From assembly GCF_019399895.1 (NCBI RefSeq), contig NC_091884.1:1676501-1740500 (forward strand): a DNA stretch of 64,000 nt, given 5' to 3'. The notes below the pieces were generated by a model that made no database searches, was not told the DNA's origin, and worked only from the letters and a program-made list of their open reading frames with translations. The DNA is from Cardiocondyla obscurior. Its lineage: Eukaryota > Arthropoda > Insecta > Hymenoptera > Formicidae. A program made the position numbers and the translations under genes. Positions 28,901 to 41,000 of the stretch are shown piece by piece (within the stretch, counting starts at the first letter, position 1; every line of letters starts with the position of its first letter).

Positions 28901-31900
28901 AAATTAGTTGTTAGATTACCAAATCGATTACCAAAACCAATTCGCTAATGAATATACTCGGTAATTATTAGCTAAGCTCTCGCGAACGAAGCTGTAAAAG
29001 TAATGGCTGTTATACAATTTCCCGCTGTCTCTGTAATTATCGTAACTAACAGACCCACCGCGCCAAGATTCTAGTGTTTCAAACAATGGCACGCACCTCT
29101 GTCACGTGATAACGAAATCCTCAAAAAGTTATCGCCGAACAATGCGGACAACAAAATGCCGAAATTGCCGGACCGAAAAATAACGGTGCATTTTTTTTTT
29201 GGGGGGGGCGAGAGAGAAACCTCCCACACCGGCCCCGGTCAGTCGATTCCGCGGCTCGTTTTACGACGCATTCTGACAGCCTATTTTTCTTCCATTCGTA
29301 AATACGACTGCGCTTTATATCCCGCCGTGTTCGAGCCTTCGTTTCCCCCGTCGTCGAAATGCTTTTTCGAAAGCCACGTCGCCGCGCAAGTTTCGCAAAC
29401 GGCCGGTTAATTAGTCATTCGGTGGCGACTACGCCGCCCCGAAACACGGACGGCCGTCGCGGAATTTTAAAACTCGGGCCACCATTTACGCAATACATGT
29501 AATACGCGCGCCGGCGGCGCGGCGCGTGAATTTTACCCTCCCCCCTCCTCTCCCCCTCCCCCCCGTGACACTCGTAACTTCAACTACGCGGACGCATAAG
29601 TTCTCGGGGCTGGTGCGGAGCTCGCGCGTGAACGTCGGTGCAGCCGGCTGTAAATAAAATTATTGCCACTACGAGAGTGAAACCTAGCGACTGAGAGAAG
29701 TTTCTCGTAAAACTCTTGCCTGGATGGCACTCCGCCTGATAAACACATCTTCCCCGCGAGCTTGGCAATTATCCGCGTCGGAAAAGAAGTAAGGCGCCGA
29801 TCACTATCGGTGTAGATCGCGGCGAGGGAATGTATGAAACCGATTAGAAAGATGACTAGTTTTTTACTATATGAAAAGGTGTATTAAATTAATTATATTA
29901 CGTGTATTTAATTAATTAGATTGATACGTGTCTAAACGTTCTTGGAGAATGTTATTTTAAAACAATTTTTTTTTAGTTTAGAATTAATAAATTATATTAA
30001 GTATAGTAAAAGCTTTAAAATGTTTCCAAGTATATAATTTTCTGCTAATGCGAGCTATTGAATTATTCCAAAAAAGAAATCCCCAGTTTTTTTTTTTATT
30101 TGTTCCTGCGCGAAGTGGCAGTGTATTTTTCGGTGAAAATATCTTCCTCATATTCACGGCGAAGCAATGGAAAAGAAGGACCGACTAGGTAGAACAATGA
30201 ATAAACTTATTAGAGAAGCAGCGGAAGTCTTGCGGTAAGCTCGCACGATGTCCTCGGGGGGAACCGAGAAAGATGCAACGATGAACATGTGGTATGCAAG
30301 AATGTTGCGGTAGATAACGATAGTGCTTGAAGAAAATGTCCTCGAGATAGACCGAACTGAGTATAATATAAAGGAAAATGGAAAGAGAAAAAAAAAAACC
30401 TGGCGTTAGAGATAGATAATAAAGTTAAAGCACTGATTATCCTTATTATCCGTATTACGTATCGAAACGAAGAATGCAGAGGGAAATATCGACGGAAATA
30501 TCGGCGTTTTATTGCAATGGACACAAATTTCAATATATTAATGGAGAGATATTATAATTTTTGTATAAATCCGAATTTTTGAGAGTGCTTAAACACACAA
30601 GGGAAATGTTTGAATCTTTCTCTCTTTGTCAATCGTCAATTGGTACAAAAGTTACAAATGTCAATATAATATAATGAAATTGGATATTGAATATAAACGG
30701 CGAGACATTTACATACTCGCAGGGGGAGGGACGAGCTTTTTCAACAGCGTTTTCCGTGTTACAGCACGTAGTAACGCTCGCAGTCAACGTTCCATGAATT
30801 CGGGTCATTCAAAGTCGGTGATAAGTGATAGAAACAGTTTTATATCAGCCCGCGGTATATCGTCGCGCGAATAATTTCACGTGCGAGATCACTCCCCGAA
30901 GTATCGTATGAATATCGAGACCCATCACATCCCGACGATAAAATGCCAGCCCCTCGGGTAGAACGTATCGTCGAAATCGCGGGATCGACTCGAGAGAAAA
31001 GAATTGAACGTTTTTCATCGTGTGCGCGACGATAGTAATATCGTGGCTCATCCCCTCGAGCAACCGGGGGTGTAGCCGTATTTGACGACGATTTCTAAGA
31101 TTTATTGCGAGGGTACGAGAGAGGGATACATTGCGGAAGGGACCGATGGTTCGCGGATATTCTCCCGACATAATTACGGACCACGACCTCCTATCATCTT
31201 TCAAGAGAGACACTTATCAAGAAGAAAGGTGTGGCCCTTTCTGAAAAACAGCGGTGTCGTTCGCAGTTTCCGGAGATGGAAAGCGGAGGTTTTCTTTTTT
31301 CTTCTCCTCCCCCGAGGAGACAACATACGATCGTAGTGTTAACTTAGGACAAATTGAAAACTCGTGGAACAGGCGACTAACTTCAATTTGGTTTCTTGCC
31401 CTATTTCCTTCGCTCTGGTGGTTCTATTCGCTTTTATTTGACGCATAATCGATCGTTTAGGGAAGTGAAAAGAATCGCGAGAAGAATTTCGAGAGTAAAA
31501 CGGAAAACAACGGGACGACGTTTAATGAATGTTATATTTCTTTTTCACAATTTGTCTGTAATAACTAAATGCGTGGAATTATGTAGAAAAAAAAGGAATT
31601 ATATAAATTTATATCAATGCAATCAATTTTTTTCTTAACAAAGATTTGGCTGGACGTTAACTTCTCTTTTTAATTTTTAATCAGGCAGCATCTTTAATTT
31701 ATTTTAGTAATTTAGCTCGAGTTAATATTTTGTTCCAGTATAAAATACCTAAAACTTTTTAAGTGCATTAACTGTCCTATTCGAGTTCCTTACGATTAAC
31801 TTGCTATAATACCTTAAGTACGAACTCGAAAGTAATTTTGTAATTAAACTCTGGTTGCAATTTTGGCAAAAGAAGGATTTTTCAGCCCTTAATTATTTCA

Positions 31901-32751
31901 AGGAGGATATTCTTTTATTACGTGTATAAAAAAAAAATTAGAAAGAGGCGATAAAGGCGATTTAAAAAATGTAAAAAAAAAAAGAAAAAAAAAATTCTTC
32001 CGCAACGAAATATAATTAATCCAGCCGTAACATCTGCGGAATTTGCGAGTACCACTTTGATTTTAATAAGTACAGAGAACAATGAATAGATAACCGCCGC
32101 CGCTTGCTAACGCCCTGAAACAATGGCATCGCTCCGCGGACGTTATCGCGACTCTGAATGGGCGTTGATGCTTATCGCCTTGAAGTACGAGTAACCGAGT
32201 GAATCCTCGCACGGATAGCGTCAGAACTTCGCGGGGATGTATCGCTCCTCTCGGGGGGGAGGGAAAAGCGATGCCGGGCGCGCCACGATTTTCTCTCTCT
32301 GTGTTTTCCCCGGAAATTCTAGCCCCCGACGTGAGAGATTGTCGGAAAATATTTTCGCCGGGTCGCCGGTGATATCAGAGCCCCCGACCGGTACAACAAG
32401 TGGCCTCATGCATAATAATCTCGCGATGACTTGCGAAAGCCGTAATGTAATTTTAATATATCTCTGTCCTTTAGGAGTAACGCGCAGTCGTGGACGAGGC
32501 AGCTCGGCGTCGTAAATTTTTTTTCCTTTTTTTTTCTTCTTTTTTAAATTCGTAAATTTTATTTTTACTTTTTTTTTTTAATCGGCTTTAAGCGAAGCTG
32601 TAAAGGCTCTTGTTGTCCCGATCGCACTCGCCGCGCGAAATGACGCGCGCGCTATTAAATCAGCGAAGGATATTTACACTTTGAATGTCACCGAATATTA
32701 CGCGGTTAAATCCCTTCCCGAGGATCTCTCCGAGGAGTTTATCGCATGTCG

Positions 32752-32771
32752 ATGCATGCATGCATGCATGC
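32752..32771. repeat. (ATGC)n self-complementary repeat
   Basis: Five ATGC units in a row. The unit is its own reverse complement when phased as GCAT/ATGC, so the tract is fully palindromic. It is an ordinary microsatellite with cruciform potential. Confidence 0.85.
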
Positions 32772-35690
32772 CGAGGCGTGTCTATAATCTTGCGGTAATC
32801 GGGACACGTATGTACGTCGAGCGGTTGTTGTCACCTGGAGCGCAACGTCGATTTCGAGATTGGAAATTAATGAATTAATTAGCGAGGCTGTTGTGCCCCG
32901 CGCACGTGAGAAGATAATTTCGTTTTGCCGTAACCGCGAATGAAAGTAATTTTACAGACAGATTACCTTCGAATTGGATTCTTTTCGCAAATGGGAATCT
33001 TTTAACGCCGCAATATCCACCGCGCTTGATTATTTTCTCGTGATTATTTCTTTGTTGTTTGTCTAATTGTAAGTGGAACGTAGATTGGGAGGGAGGGGAA
33101 ACGCTTGAATTATTTTACGATGTAACGATAATACGTGACGCAGTTAAATACCATCGTATTTAAATTTATCGCAATATCGGATCACATTAAACGCCTTATT
33201 TTTTTTTTTCACGTAATTAATTTAATTTATTAATTTAAAGGAAATTATTTTATTGGCGAGCTTTAATAAATTTGGGCTATAATATTGCTTTTTTTTTTTT
33301 TTTTTGTTAAATAAAGAAAAAGAATTGTTTTTAACAATGCGCGACATGTAGAAAAATTTCACGAAGGCTATCGATAACGGGAAAATACGGCTATCAATTC
33401 GCAATTTCTTTAAACGGCGGTCCATGTTCAACGAAAAGATTCAAATCCATGTCGCTATCGATCTAAATTCCGCGGCGGACAAAGTGCAACTTCCTCGTAC
33501 CGTAGCGAGCGATACGACATCGAATCGTCACAAGGAAATTCGTTACTTTGACGATCGTTTCTATCGGAGGGGGTTCTTTCTAACGGCGCACAATGAAATG
33601 AATCACGTTGCCGTTGTAGGCAATCGTTTGCGATTCATTTAACTTGCTAAGAGATTCCTTCCGGAAATGTCACGGCGCGCTTCGAGCGCCATCCAGAAAA
33701 GGAAATTTCCTTGAAAAAGATCCATTTTCGGGAAGAACGTACCGTTGTAGCCGAGCATAGTTCGTGGGACTCGCGTCGCGTGTTCTTTTTTCCCCGTCGA
33801 ATGGGCGATCGTTAACACTCTCATAATCATTGCTGGCCAGTTTCGTGCCATTAAACTAAATGACGCGGATATCGAAACGTTTCGGACATTATTTACGATA
33901 TTTTTCCTCAATTTCGTACGCGATTCGCGCAGAAGTTTCGTTCGTTATTCATTACACACTTAATTTTGATACGTCCGTGCAAATATTAAAAAAAAGAAAT
34001 ATCAAAAAAGAAGTTGATAAATAAAATATCTACAAATACATAACTGTTCGCGGGGTTAATAAATTAATTAAAGCTGTATCAAGTTCCAACAGTCTCGTTT
34101 GAATCTAACCGGAGTCGATCAAGCGTAAATAAATATTCTAAAAAGATCCGTTCTTTTTTCTTTTCTTTTTTTCCTCTGAAGCATTAAAAGCTTCGTTTAT
34201 TTCCGCGGATGCAATTCTGTTTCGCAGATTGCGCACGGTATCTCGGATAATTCGCAAGTCGCAATAAACGATGCGGTCATAGATGCGTAAAAATGTTTCC
34301 GAAAAAAAAAACCGATGCCGAGTGCTGACGAAAGAAAGCTCACCGCGTGCCATGAGCTCGGTAATGTTTCGTACAGTCGCCGTTTATACGCTGTACGATG
34401 AAGCGGAGGGCTGAGCGAAAGGGGTGGCAAAAAGATTCGTTCCCCCCCGCCTCGCCTCGCCGCGGGGACAAGAACTACCCTCCGAGATATTCGAGCAATT
34501 TCAACCGTAGGAATATTCATGAACGATGCCGCGGTCGCCGGGTATACTGTTCCGCTTCTATTCACTCTACAGACAGCCCAGTCGAGGTCAGAAGACTTGC
34601 TTTACGAAGCAAAAAAGTTTCGCGGGATGGGAAGGCCGTTCCAGAGAAAAAGGAAAATAAAGAGCCGAGAGCCGTGGTTTCCATGGAGTGGAAAATGAGA
34701 GGGAAAGGAGGTCGTCACTAGGGTTTAAGCGGTGACAACCAGTGCTTTAATTAGCTCAAGTGCGTGAACTAAAGAAGGTACACGCACCGCGCAATTTGTC
34801 ATAGTAACTGTTTGCTGTCCAATCAGGATTAGGTCCAGTTTGACTTCGTGAATAAAATACGCGAGATAATTAAGCGCGCGAATAAGTGGGGTATATTAAC
34901 TTTTTTACTTTCGCGCGAAGTGCATTAAAAAGATATATGAACTTTATGTGTTTCGTGCGCGGTTGGTATAAAATTTCGATTTGTATTAGACGCATAATTT
35001 ATTTATTAAAGAAAAAAATACTAACAAGTAGTAGTTAATAAATATCATTTTTTTTTAGAAAGAAGAAAGTTTAAAAAAAAATTAATTGAATAAATTAGAC
35101 GATTTGCTGTTTCGACTAATTATTATATTTGCGATACCGTGAAATTCTCGATCTTGTTCTCGCATAATTTGTTTCGCAATGAGAAACGCCTCGCTCTAAT
35201 TCAGACAGGAATTTCTTTATATCGAAATGAAGAAAGTCAAGAAAACCTAGTTTTGTTCCGACTATCCCGTCCGATTTTCCGACCCGCAAACGCTAACTTG
35301 TGAAGCCGAAACTATCGACGAATCTCTCACAGTAGACGACAAGAGGAAATTCGAACAGTAGTGCGAGACAATTTGCGGAATCGCGATCGCCTTGAGGCTG
35401 GGAAATCGAAAACCCATGATTGCAATTTGCGCGCTTGAACACTCCGCACGTCGCGGTAACGTGGCTAAGGACCGCTTGCATTGTCGTGCGATGTGTCGAG
35501 TTTCTGCGTTTCGATCGCGTTGCACGTCTCGTTGGATTTCAACGATGTCTTAAGGCTTGGCATAAATTAGCGACGCTGAGAGTTATGTTCGATAAACCGT
35601 TGTTTCAATTAATCGTCGACCCATGTTTTATTTTATTTTATTTTTTTTTTAAGATTAGAACAAACTATGCAAAAAAAACATGCGACTTAC

Positions 35691-35734
35691 CAATCTGCAT
35701 GAGCGTCAACGGAGTTGAAGAATTCTGCCGGTGA
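35691..35734 (-). ncRNA. Short exon-like module E of a putative spliced RNA
   Basis: Read on the - strand, this 44 nt segment follows a T-rich acceptor ending in TTGTTACAG and ends at the donor ATTG|GTAAGT. It resembles module D (63234-63269), which is also very short, also follows a GTTACAG acceptor, also ends in a good donor (TCG|GTGAGT), and shares CGGC near its start and an AACTCCG core. It lies 118 nt downstream of module B in the - direction, a plausible minimal insect intron. The length is not a multiple of three and no protein similarity was recognised, so a noncoding exon is preferred. A micro-exon of a fast-evolving coding gene is not excluded. Confidence 0.4.
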
Positions 35735-35852
35735 CTGTAACAAAAAAAAGAAATATATTATTGTAGACACGTATATTAGTTTAAAAAATTAATAAAAAAG
35801 AAGTCAAAGTTTTTTTTCAATTAAAGATTTTATTTAAAAAATTTATATTTAC

Positions 35853-36145
35853 CTATAAGTTGCTCCGCCGATGCAGGATACCCATCCTGGGCCTGCTCCT
35901 CCTCTCAGATGGGACGTGACGAGCCATCCTTCCGCGCACAAGTAACTCGCGAACGCGTCCGGGTGAAGTTAAAATCCCGAAAATTACTTAACAAATTTTT
36001 CGACACTCCCGTATTAAAAAGAATCGTAAAAAAGCGCCCGGTAACTATCGGCAGCCCCGAACGACCGACGAACCGGCTGCAGTTCGTATAATTTCGAATC
36101 GGCGTGCGGCACTGAACGATGCGACGCAGCGGAGTTTCTCTTGAC
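35853..36145 (-). ncRNA. Exon-like module B of a putative spliced RNA
   Basis: On the - strand this 293 nt segment follows the acceptor TTTCTGTTTCAG and ends at the donor TTATAG|GTAAAT. Its last 60 or so bases contain the family core (CTGAGAGGAGGAG, a CCCAGGA stretch, then CGGAGCAAC) found in modules A and C. Nearer its start it carries GCAGCCGGTTCGTCGGTC, matched in module C by GTAGCCGGTTCGTCGGTC, so B and C appear homologous along most of their length. The AACTCCGCTG string near its 5' end also occurs in module D. Stop codons interrupt the frame that is open over the core. This points to a noncoding exon or a decayed coding exon. Confidence 0.45.
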
Positions 36146-36250
36146 CTGAAACAGAAAAATAAAACAATTATTTTGTAGATATAAAATCAAATTAAATAAA
36201 AAAAAATTAAAAAACATTATTAAAAATCCAAAGAAAAAATTGATATATAC

Positions 36251-36352
36251 CCTGGGTTGCTCCGCCGGTGCAGGATACCCTTCCTGGGCCTCCTCCTCCT
36301 CTCAGGATGTCTACGGGATGTCGGGAATGTTCTTCTTTAATGGTTAGATTAT
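36251..36352 (-). ncRNA. Exon-like module A of a putative spliced RNA
   Basis: On the - strand this 102 nt segment follows the acceptor TTTCTGTTTCAG and ends at CCCAGG|GTATAT. It lies 105 nt upstream of module B in the - direction, and the two share the core before the donor (CTGAGAGGAGGAGG, CCAGGA, GGTATCCTGCA, CGGAGCAAC). One frame is open throughout and reads through a Gly-rich LRGGGGPGRVSCTGGAT. The matching frame of B gives a similar peptide, but the differences include several amino-acid-changing ones and B has stops upstream. Module A shares its first bases after the acceptor (ATAA) with module C. Confidence 0.45.
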
Positions 36353-37835
36353 CTGAAACAGAAAAATTGCAGTTAATAATCTGTTCTGCTCAATGTATTA
36401 TTCAGCGCGTATTTAATAAGGATAATAATGCTTAATAAAAATTGCGCGAGAAAAGAAATTTGTTTGTCGATCAGATAATTAATAAAAAGAGGAGAAAGCG
36501 TTTGAGAAATTATTTTCAGATATTAGCGGCCGTCACGAGAGATCTCGATTTACATCTCGTAATCGATACGCTTCTTTTGTTATGCCATCTCATTAATACG
36601 AACGACTATCGAGCAATTTTTCGCTGTTAATGAGGTACGAGGAGACAAACAGAAAGGGGTGATAGACGTTGAAAATGACAGTAGTGCTAATCGACGATCC
36701 CTCTTCAGGTCGTTCTTTCCACCGGAAATGTCACCGAAAGGTGGAATTTACGATCGGGGAAACGGGTGAAAGGGTACCGGCCCGTACATTTCGATTCCGG
36801 TGCTTTTAAAAAATTTATCGCGCCATAGTAATATCATCTCTGACGTTTTTGCCGAGTAAAAGAGAAACAGTCTGCTTTTAATAACGCAATTTATCTCGTG
36901 ATGTTTAACTACGCTAAGTTGTACAAAAAAAAATCACGACTTTAAATGTATAATAAACTGCAAATTTTTTAATGTTTTATTAAAGGATTATTTTCTGTAA
37001 GCTTATTTGCTTGAAATTTTTACAATCTTTTTTGACTCCCTCTTAAATTTGGACCCTGCCTTATGCGAGAAAAATATGGAAAGTATATGTGACGTAAACA
37101 AATCCTGTATCTGTCATCGTGACATCGTTTGTCTTCCGTTAATAGCTGTCTATTTCAGTCCATTAGCCTACATTTGCGCGTCACATCGCTCAATCAGAAA
37201 CCCGGTAGCGATCTCAATGTAAAAATTGCTGATCTAATTCATGAAAAATTTTGTCTTCGCGTGAATATTGTGTTGCCTTCACTCAAACTTTCATACATTT
37301 TTGCGTCATCCATCAAAACTCCCATCAATAATCATTTAAGAAAAAAAAAAAAAAAAAAAAAAAAAATAAAGATAAATCGCGAGTAAAAAGAACGAAAGGA
37401 AAATTCGATTATTACAAGTTATCGATCGATCTGTATTTTTCAATGTACGTACTAGCTTTTTAATCTACAACAATACTCTTTACCGTGAACGACTAACTAT
37501 CTCCGAGCATTAGAAACGTCAAAAACACCGACGGCAGTGATACATGCGTTGAAAAAAAAAAAAAAAAAAAAAAAACGAAACTATAAAAGACACTCGCGTC
37601 TGACGATTCTAATGATCGGATGCACGCAACCACAATTGAAATAAAATTGTAGAACACGCCCCGCGTTAACGGGCCATTTGAATGGAGATTCACGCCGTTA
37701 ATAAGGTATAAAGCTCTTAGCGTAAGCAAAAAGCACCTAGCCGCGCCGACAGAGGGTGGATTTATGACCGCGGAAGAGGGCGGCCGTGCCGATTCGACAA
37801 AGGTTAACCGTTTCCCTCGTTTATTTTCGTTGCAG
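36353..37835. other. Noncoding stretch between the - strand modules and the Ig exon
   Basis: No exon is recognised here. The stretch contains two long A homopolymers on the + strand (26 A at 37341-37366 and about 24 at 37552-37575) and AT-rich DNA. Its last bases, from about 37815, are the pyrimidine-rich acceptor tract of the immunoglobulin exon. The A-runs could be tails of old retroposed copies, but no target-site duplications or body sequence were recognised. Confidence 0.5.
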
Positions 37836-38014
37836 GTCCGCCCATGGTTCATCCGCCAAGTCAAACGGTAACGACGAACGAGGGCGAGCCCCTGGACATC
37901 ATCGTCGAATTTTGTGCCCGGCCAAGCTACACGAAGGTCCTCTGGATATCGGAGGAGCGTGTGTATACTCCGGATGCACCATCCCGTGACGGCGTCCTAG
38001 CCCTCGCAATCGAG
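37836..38014 (+). CDS. Immunoglobulin-superfamily protein, internal exon (first half of last Ig domain)
   Basis: This is an internal exon bounded by the acceptor TTTTCGTTGCAG and the donor ATCGAG|GTAAAT. The first two bases complete a split codon, then 59 codons run to the donor in phase 0. The peptide starts PPMVHPPSQTV, typical of an Ig A strand. A short NEGEPLDIIVEFC follows (B strand with the first Cys), then SYTKVLWI, where Trp ten residues after the Cys fits the C-strand core Trp. The exon stops after ALAIE and the domain finishes in the exon at 42458. Ig domains of this kind occur in cell-surface adhesion and axon-guidance proteins acting outside the cell. I cannot name the gene. Upstream exons are not recognised in the window, so the protein is seen only at its C-terminal end. 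Confidence 0.85.
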
Positions 38015-41000
38015 GTAAATTCGTATGTCTCTCTCTGCGTCAAACGTTCCCGGCTTGCGGCGACTTTATACAGCGGCGACTTCTCCCCGCTTTGCGCGAG
38101 ATATCGCCCGACGCGACGCGGAATTATATAAATAGATACGCTTGATCCCGGAAATTATGTAAATTCGACAAATGTATCATGATCCCATTATCACTTATGC
38201 ATGACAAAAATAATTGCAAACAGAGAAACTGCGAGCATTGTTCCACGGGTAAAACGTACAACAAATAATTTGCAACGTAATTGCATAAGAAGTCCATTAA
38301 TCACATACTCGCAAATTTTGTAAATGTTTGTCATCGACATTGCAACAATATGTAGCAGTTTAGCGTAATAAATTATATTGATTTAAATGTCCTTACTCGT
38401 GTAAAATTATATAATCACACGGGATGTTTTGTCCCGGGGTTTAAAATAACTAATTAATATTTCTATCAAACGCGAATATAGTAATTCGCGCACATTTGCA
38501 ACCTACGTATAGTACATTAACCGGGGCCGGAGCCGTGTTTGTTTTTACGCGCTTGTCGAATTTTCGGGATCTGATAGAACGGCAGGAACTTTATTAAGAG
38601 GCACGGGTTCTGATTTACTTCGCTTCGCCGCGTTACTTTGCTTTTATTACTTCCTTTTGGCAATCTCGTGCTTTCGCGCGCGGCAAAAGTGTCGCGCGAA
38701 AATGCAATTCGCGCGTCCGCTGAAAATCCGTTGTCTTTTGTAACGCGGGGATGACGTACCCGCGCGGGGATTACACGCTCCCGCGGGGAGGAAAGGCGTG
38801 GTCGGTCGGTCCGGTCGGTCCTTCGACGCGAAAATTATGCCGGGTGGCGGGGGCGTACGCGCGATATCCAAGGTTTTTTTCCGCGGGTGCGGAGGGAAAA
38901 AGGCTACCGGGTAACGGTCGACGAGACGCGGGGAGACGAGAGGGGACGGCCGGCAGGGATGCTGACGAGATACTACAAGGGAATGTATGCGGCGGCTCGC
39001 GCGTATGCATATACGCGCGCTTATTTCATTTCCATAGTCGGCGCACTTCTTTTTCCGCCCGAGCGGAGACGAAATCCGCGTGCGCGCGCGTGGAGGTAGC
39101 CGCGTCATAAAGGACGGATTAACCATTTTTCCAGGAGTGCCGAGCGGACGCGGACAATGCGACGGAGCTTTGCGAGGGATTTGCCGATGCACTCCCTCCC
39201 TCGGTGTTGCGTTTGTTTTTATTAACGTTTGATCCTCTCCGGTATCGCGGAGGCGCGATAGGGACGCGCGCGATTCCGCGGCGCGGGTAACGATTGGCTC
39301 TCGGTCGATTCCATTGAAAATTGCGGACTTTATTGGGAAGCATCGGACGGCGACGCGGTGTCGTCTCGCGTTCGCATTACCGGTAGCAGGGCGTGTATCT
39401 CGCGCTCGTAGATGATATTTGTGAAATACGTCTTGTACGGATTACAGCATCCGGCCGGCATTATTCTCCGTAGCCCCGGGACTTTAAATAAAACGTGGCG
39501 GGCGTGAAATGAGCGAGGGCCGATGTTGCGGGAGATTTGCGCGAGGGAAAATGGACGTATCGCATTTTGAGAAACGACGGGAAATGTAATTACGACTCCC
39601 GGTTGGCACGGGGCTTCCCTTCTTCTGATCATCGAATATTACGATAATATTATCGGATTATTAAGATGCTTTTGAGAATATACTTTGTATGCAAAATATT
39701 TTCATAGCGCCGCTTACGGGTCTCCTTTTCGCGATAGTACTCCACTGAAGGCTGTTACGTACCGCGTGGATGTTGAAAAACTTCCGCGTAGCATTGAAAA
39801 CTGACTTTCATCGCTGAATTACGAAAGTTGCGAGTGCAGGAGTAAAATCGGTATATCGTAAACGCAGGAAATTATATATATTAATAATTAAAACGTTTAT
39901 CGCTTAAAAAAAAATTTATTATAACGCAACGGGACTATAATAAAAGAATCGCAAAGCAAAAGTCAAAGTGTAATGTGTATCCGAGATAAAGTTATTAAAA
40001 TAATTCTTTTAAATTAAAACTGCGGGGAGGGAAAAAAAAGGAAAAATCGGGGAGAAACGACAATGGGCCAAAGTAAAAGGAACATTAAATATGTTAGCAG
40101 GCAAAATGGTGAAAAACAGAAAGAGAATAAAATAAATTAAACGTAAAAAAAAAAAAAAAAAAAAAATAGTACAGATGAAATAGAAGAGGTGGAAGTTTAC
40201 AAAGAGAATAGGTTAATGGAAGATAGAGAAACGCCAGGAAACCTCGATAGAAAAAAAAAAAAAATCCCTCGAACGAGCGAAGTAGAATGCGTTAGTAAAG
40301 GAGTACTGAATAAAGTAAGGAAAACGGTCGGCGGGATACTCCGAGAGACAAAGAGAGAGAAAGAGAGAAAGAGAAATGGAAAATTGGAAGCCAAAAGTTA
40401 GAATGCGTTAGCGGTGAAAGTTAGCGCAAACTAAAGAGAAGGCAAAAAGGGGAAGAGAAAGTAAGAGAAGAGAAAGAACGCGGTATAACACGATAGCTTA
40501 AAAAAAAGACACAAATATGCACGATCCGCGCGGTGGAGCAGATAGAAAAATTCGAAGAGATAGAATAAGGTGAAAACAAAAGGGGTTGGGCGAAAAAAAC
40601 GGTGGAGAAAACGTAGCGAGCGAGACGCGAGATGATTCGCGAAAGGCCGAGGGTGCGAAATAAAAAGAAAAAAAAAAAAAAAAAAAGGAAAGTGGGATGA
40701 CGCGGGGAGAGCTCATGAATAAAGAATACAAAAAGAACCGGGGGATCGGCGGATGGGGAACGCGGGGACTTCCGTTATGCCGAAAAGGATGGCGATTGAG
40801 GGAGGGAAGCGGCCGAAACGCGGGGTGAAATGGAGCAAGAAACTGCCGATTCCTTGCACGCGAAAAACTCACTAGACTCCCTTTTCCCCCCGTTTCTCCC
40901 CCCTTTGCAATGTCAACGACTACGCTTCCGTCTGCTGCGAGTCGCAGCGACAAAATATATCGCCGTAAGCCGACGTCAGTTTTGCCGAAGAACAGCGCGG

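Larger units (their letters stand above)
11470..35690. other. Gene-poor stretch, no supported gene
   Basis: No exon here could be supported by protein motifs together with matching splice sites. The visible content is AT-rich DNA with many T- or A-tracts, a few CpG-rich patches (for example 20.0-21.4 kb and 28-29.6 kb), a 21-base inverted repeat at 22941-22961, and a GCAT repeat at 32752-32771. A block near 11800-12330 stands out for its lack of homopolymers. Unrecognised short exons or RNA genes may be present. Confidence 0.55.

Noticed and set aside
35853..36352. Reading the repeated modules as + strand coding exons
   Set aside because: The + strand cores are also open, but the good splice signals (pyrimidine tract plus CAG, then GTAAGT-like donors) exist only on the - strand.
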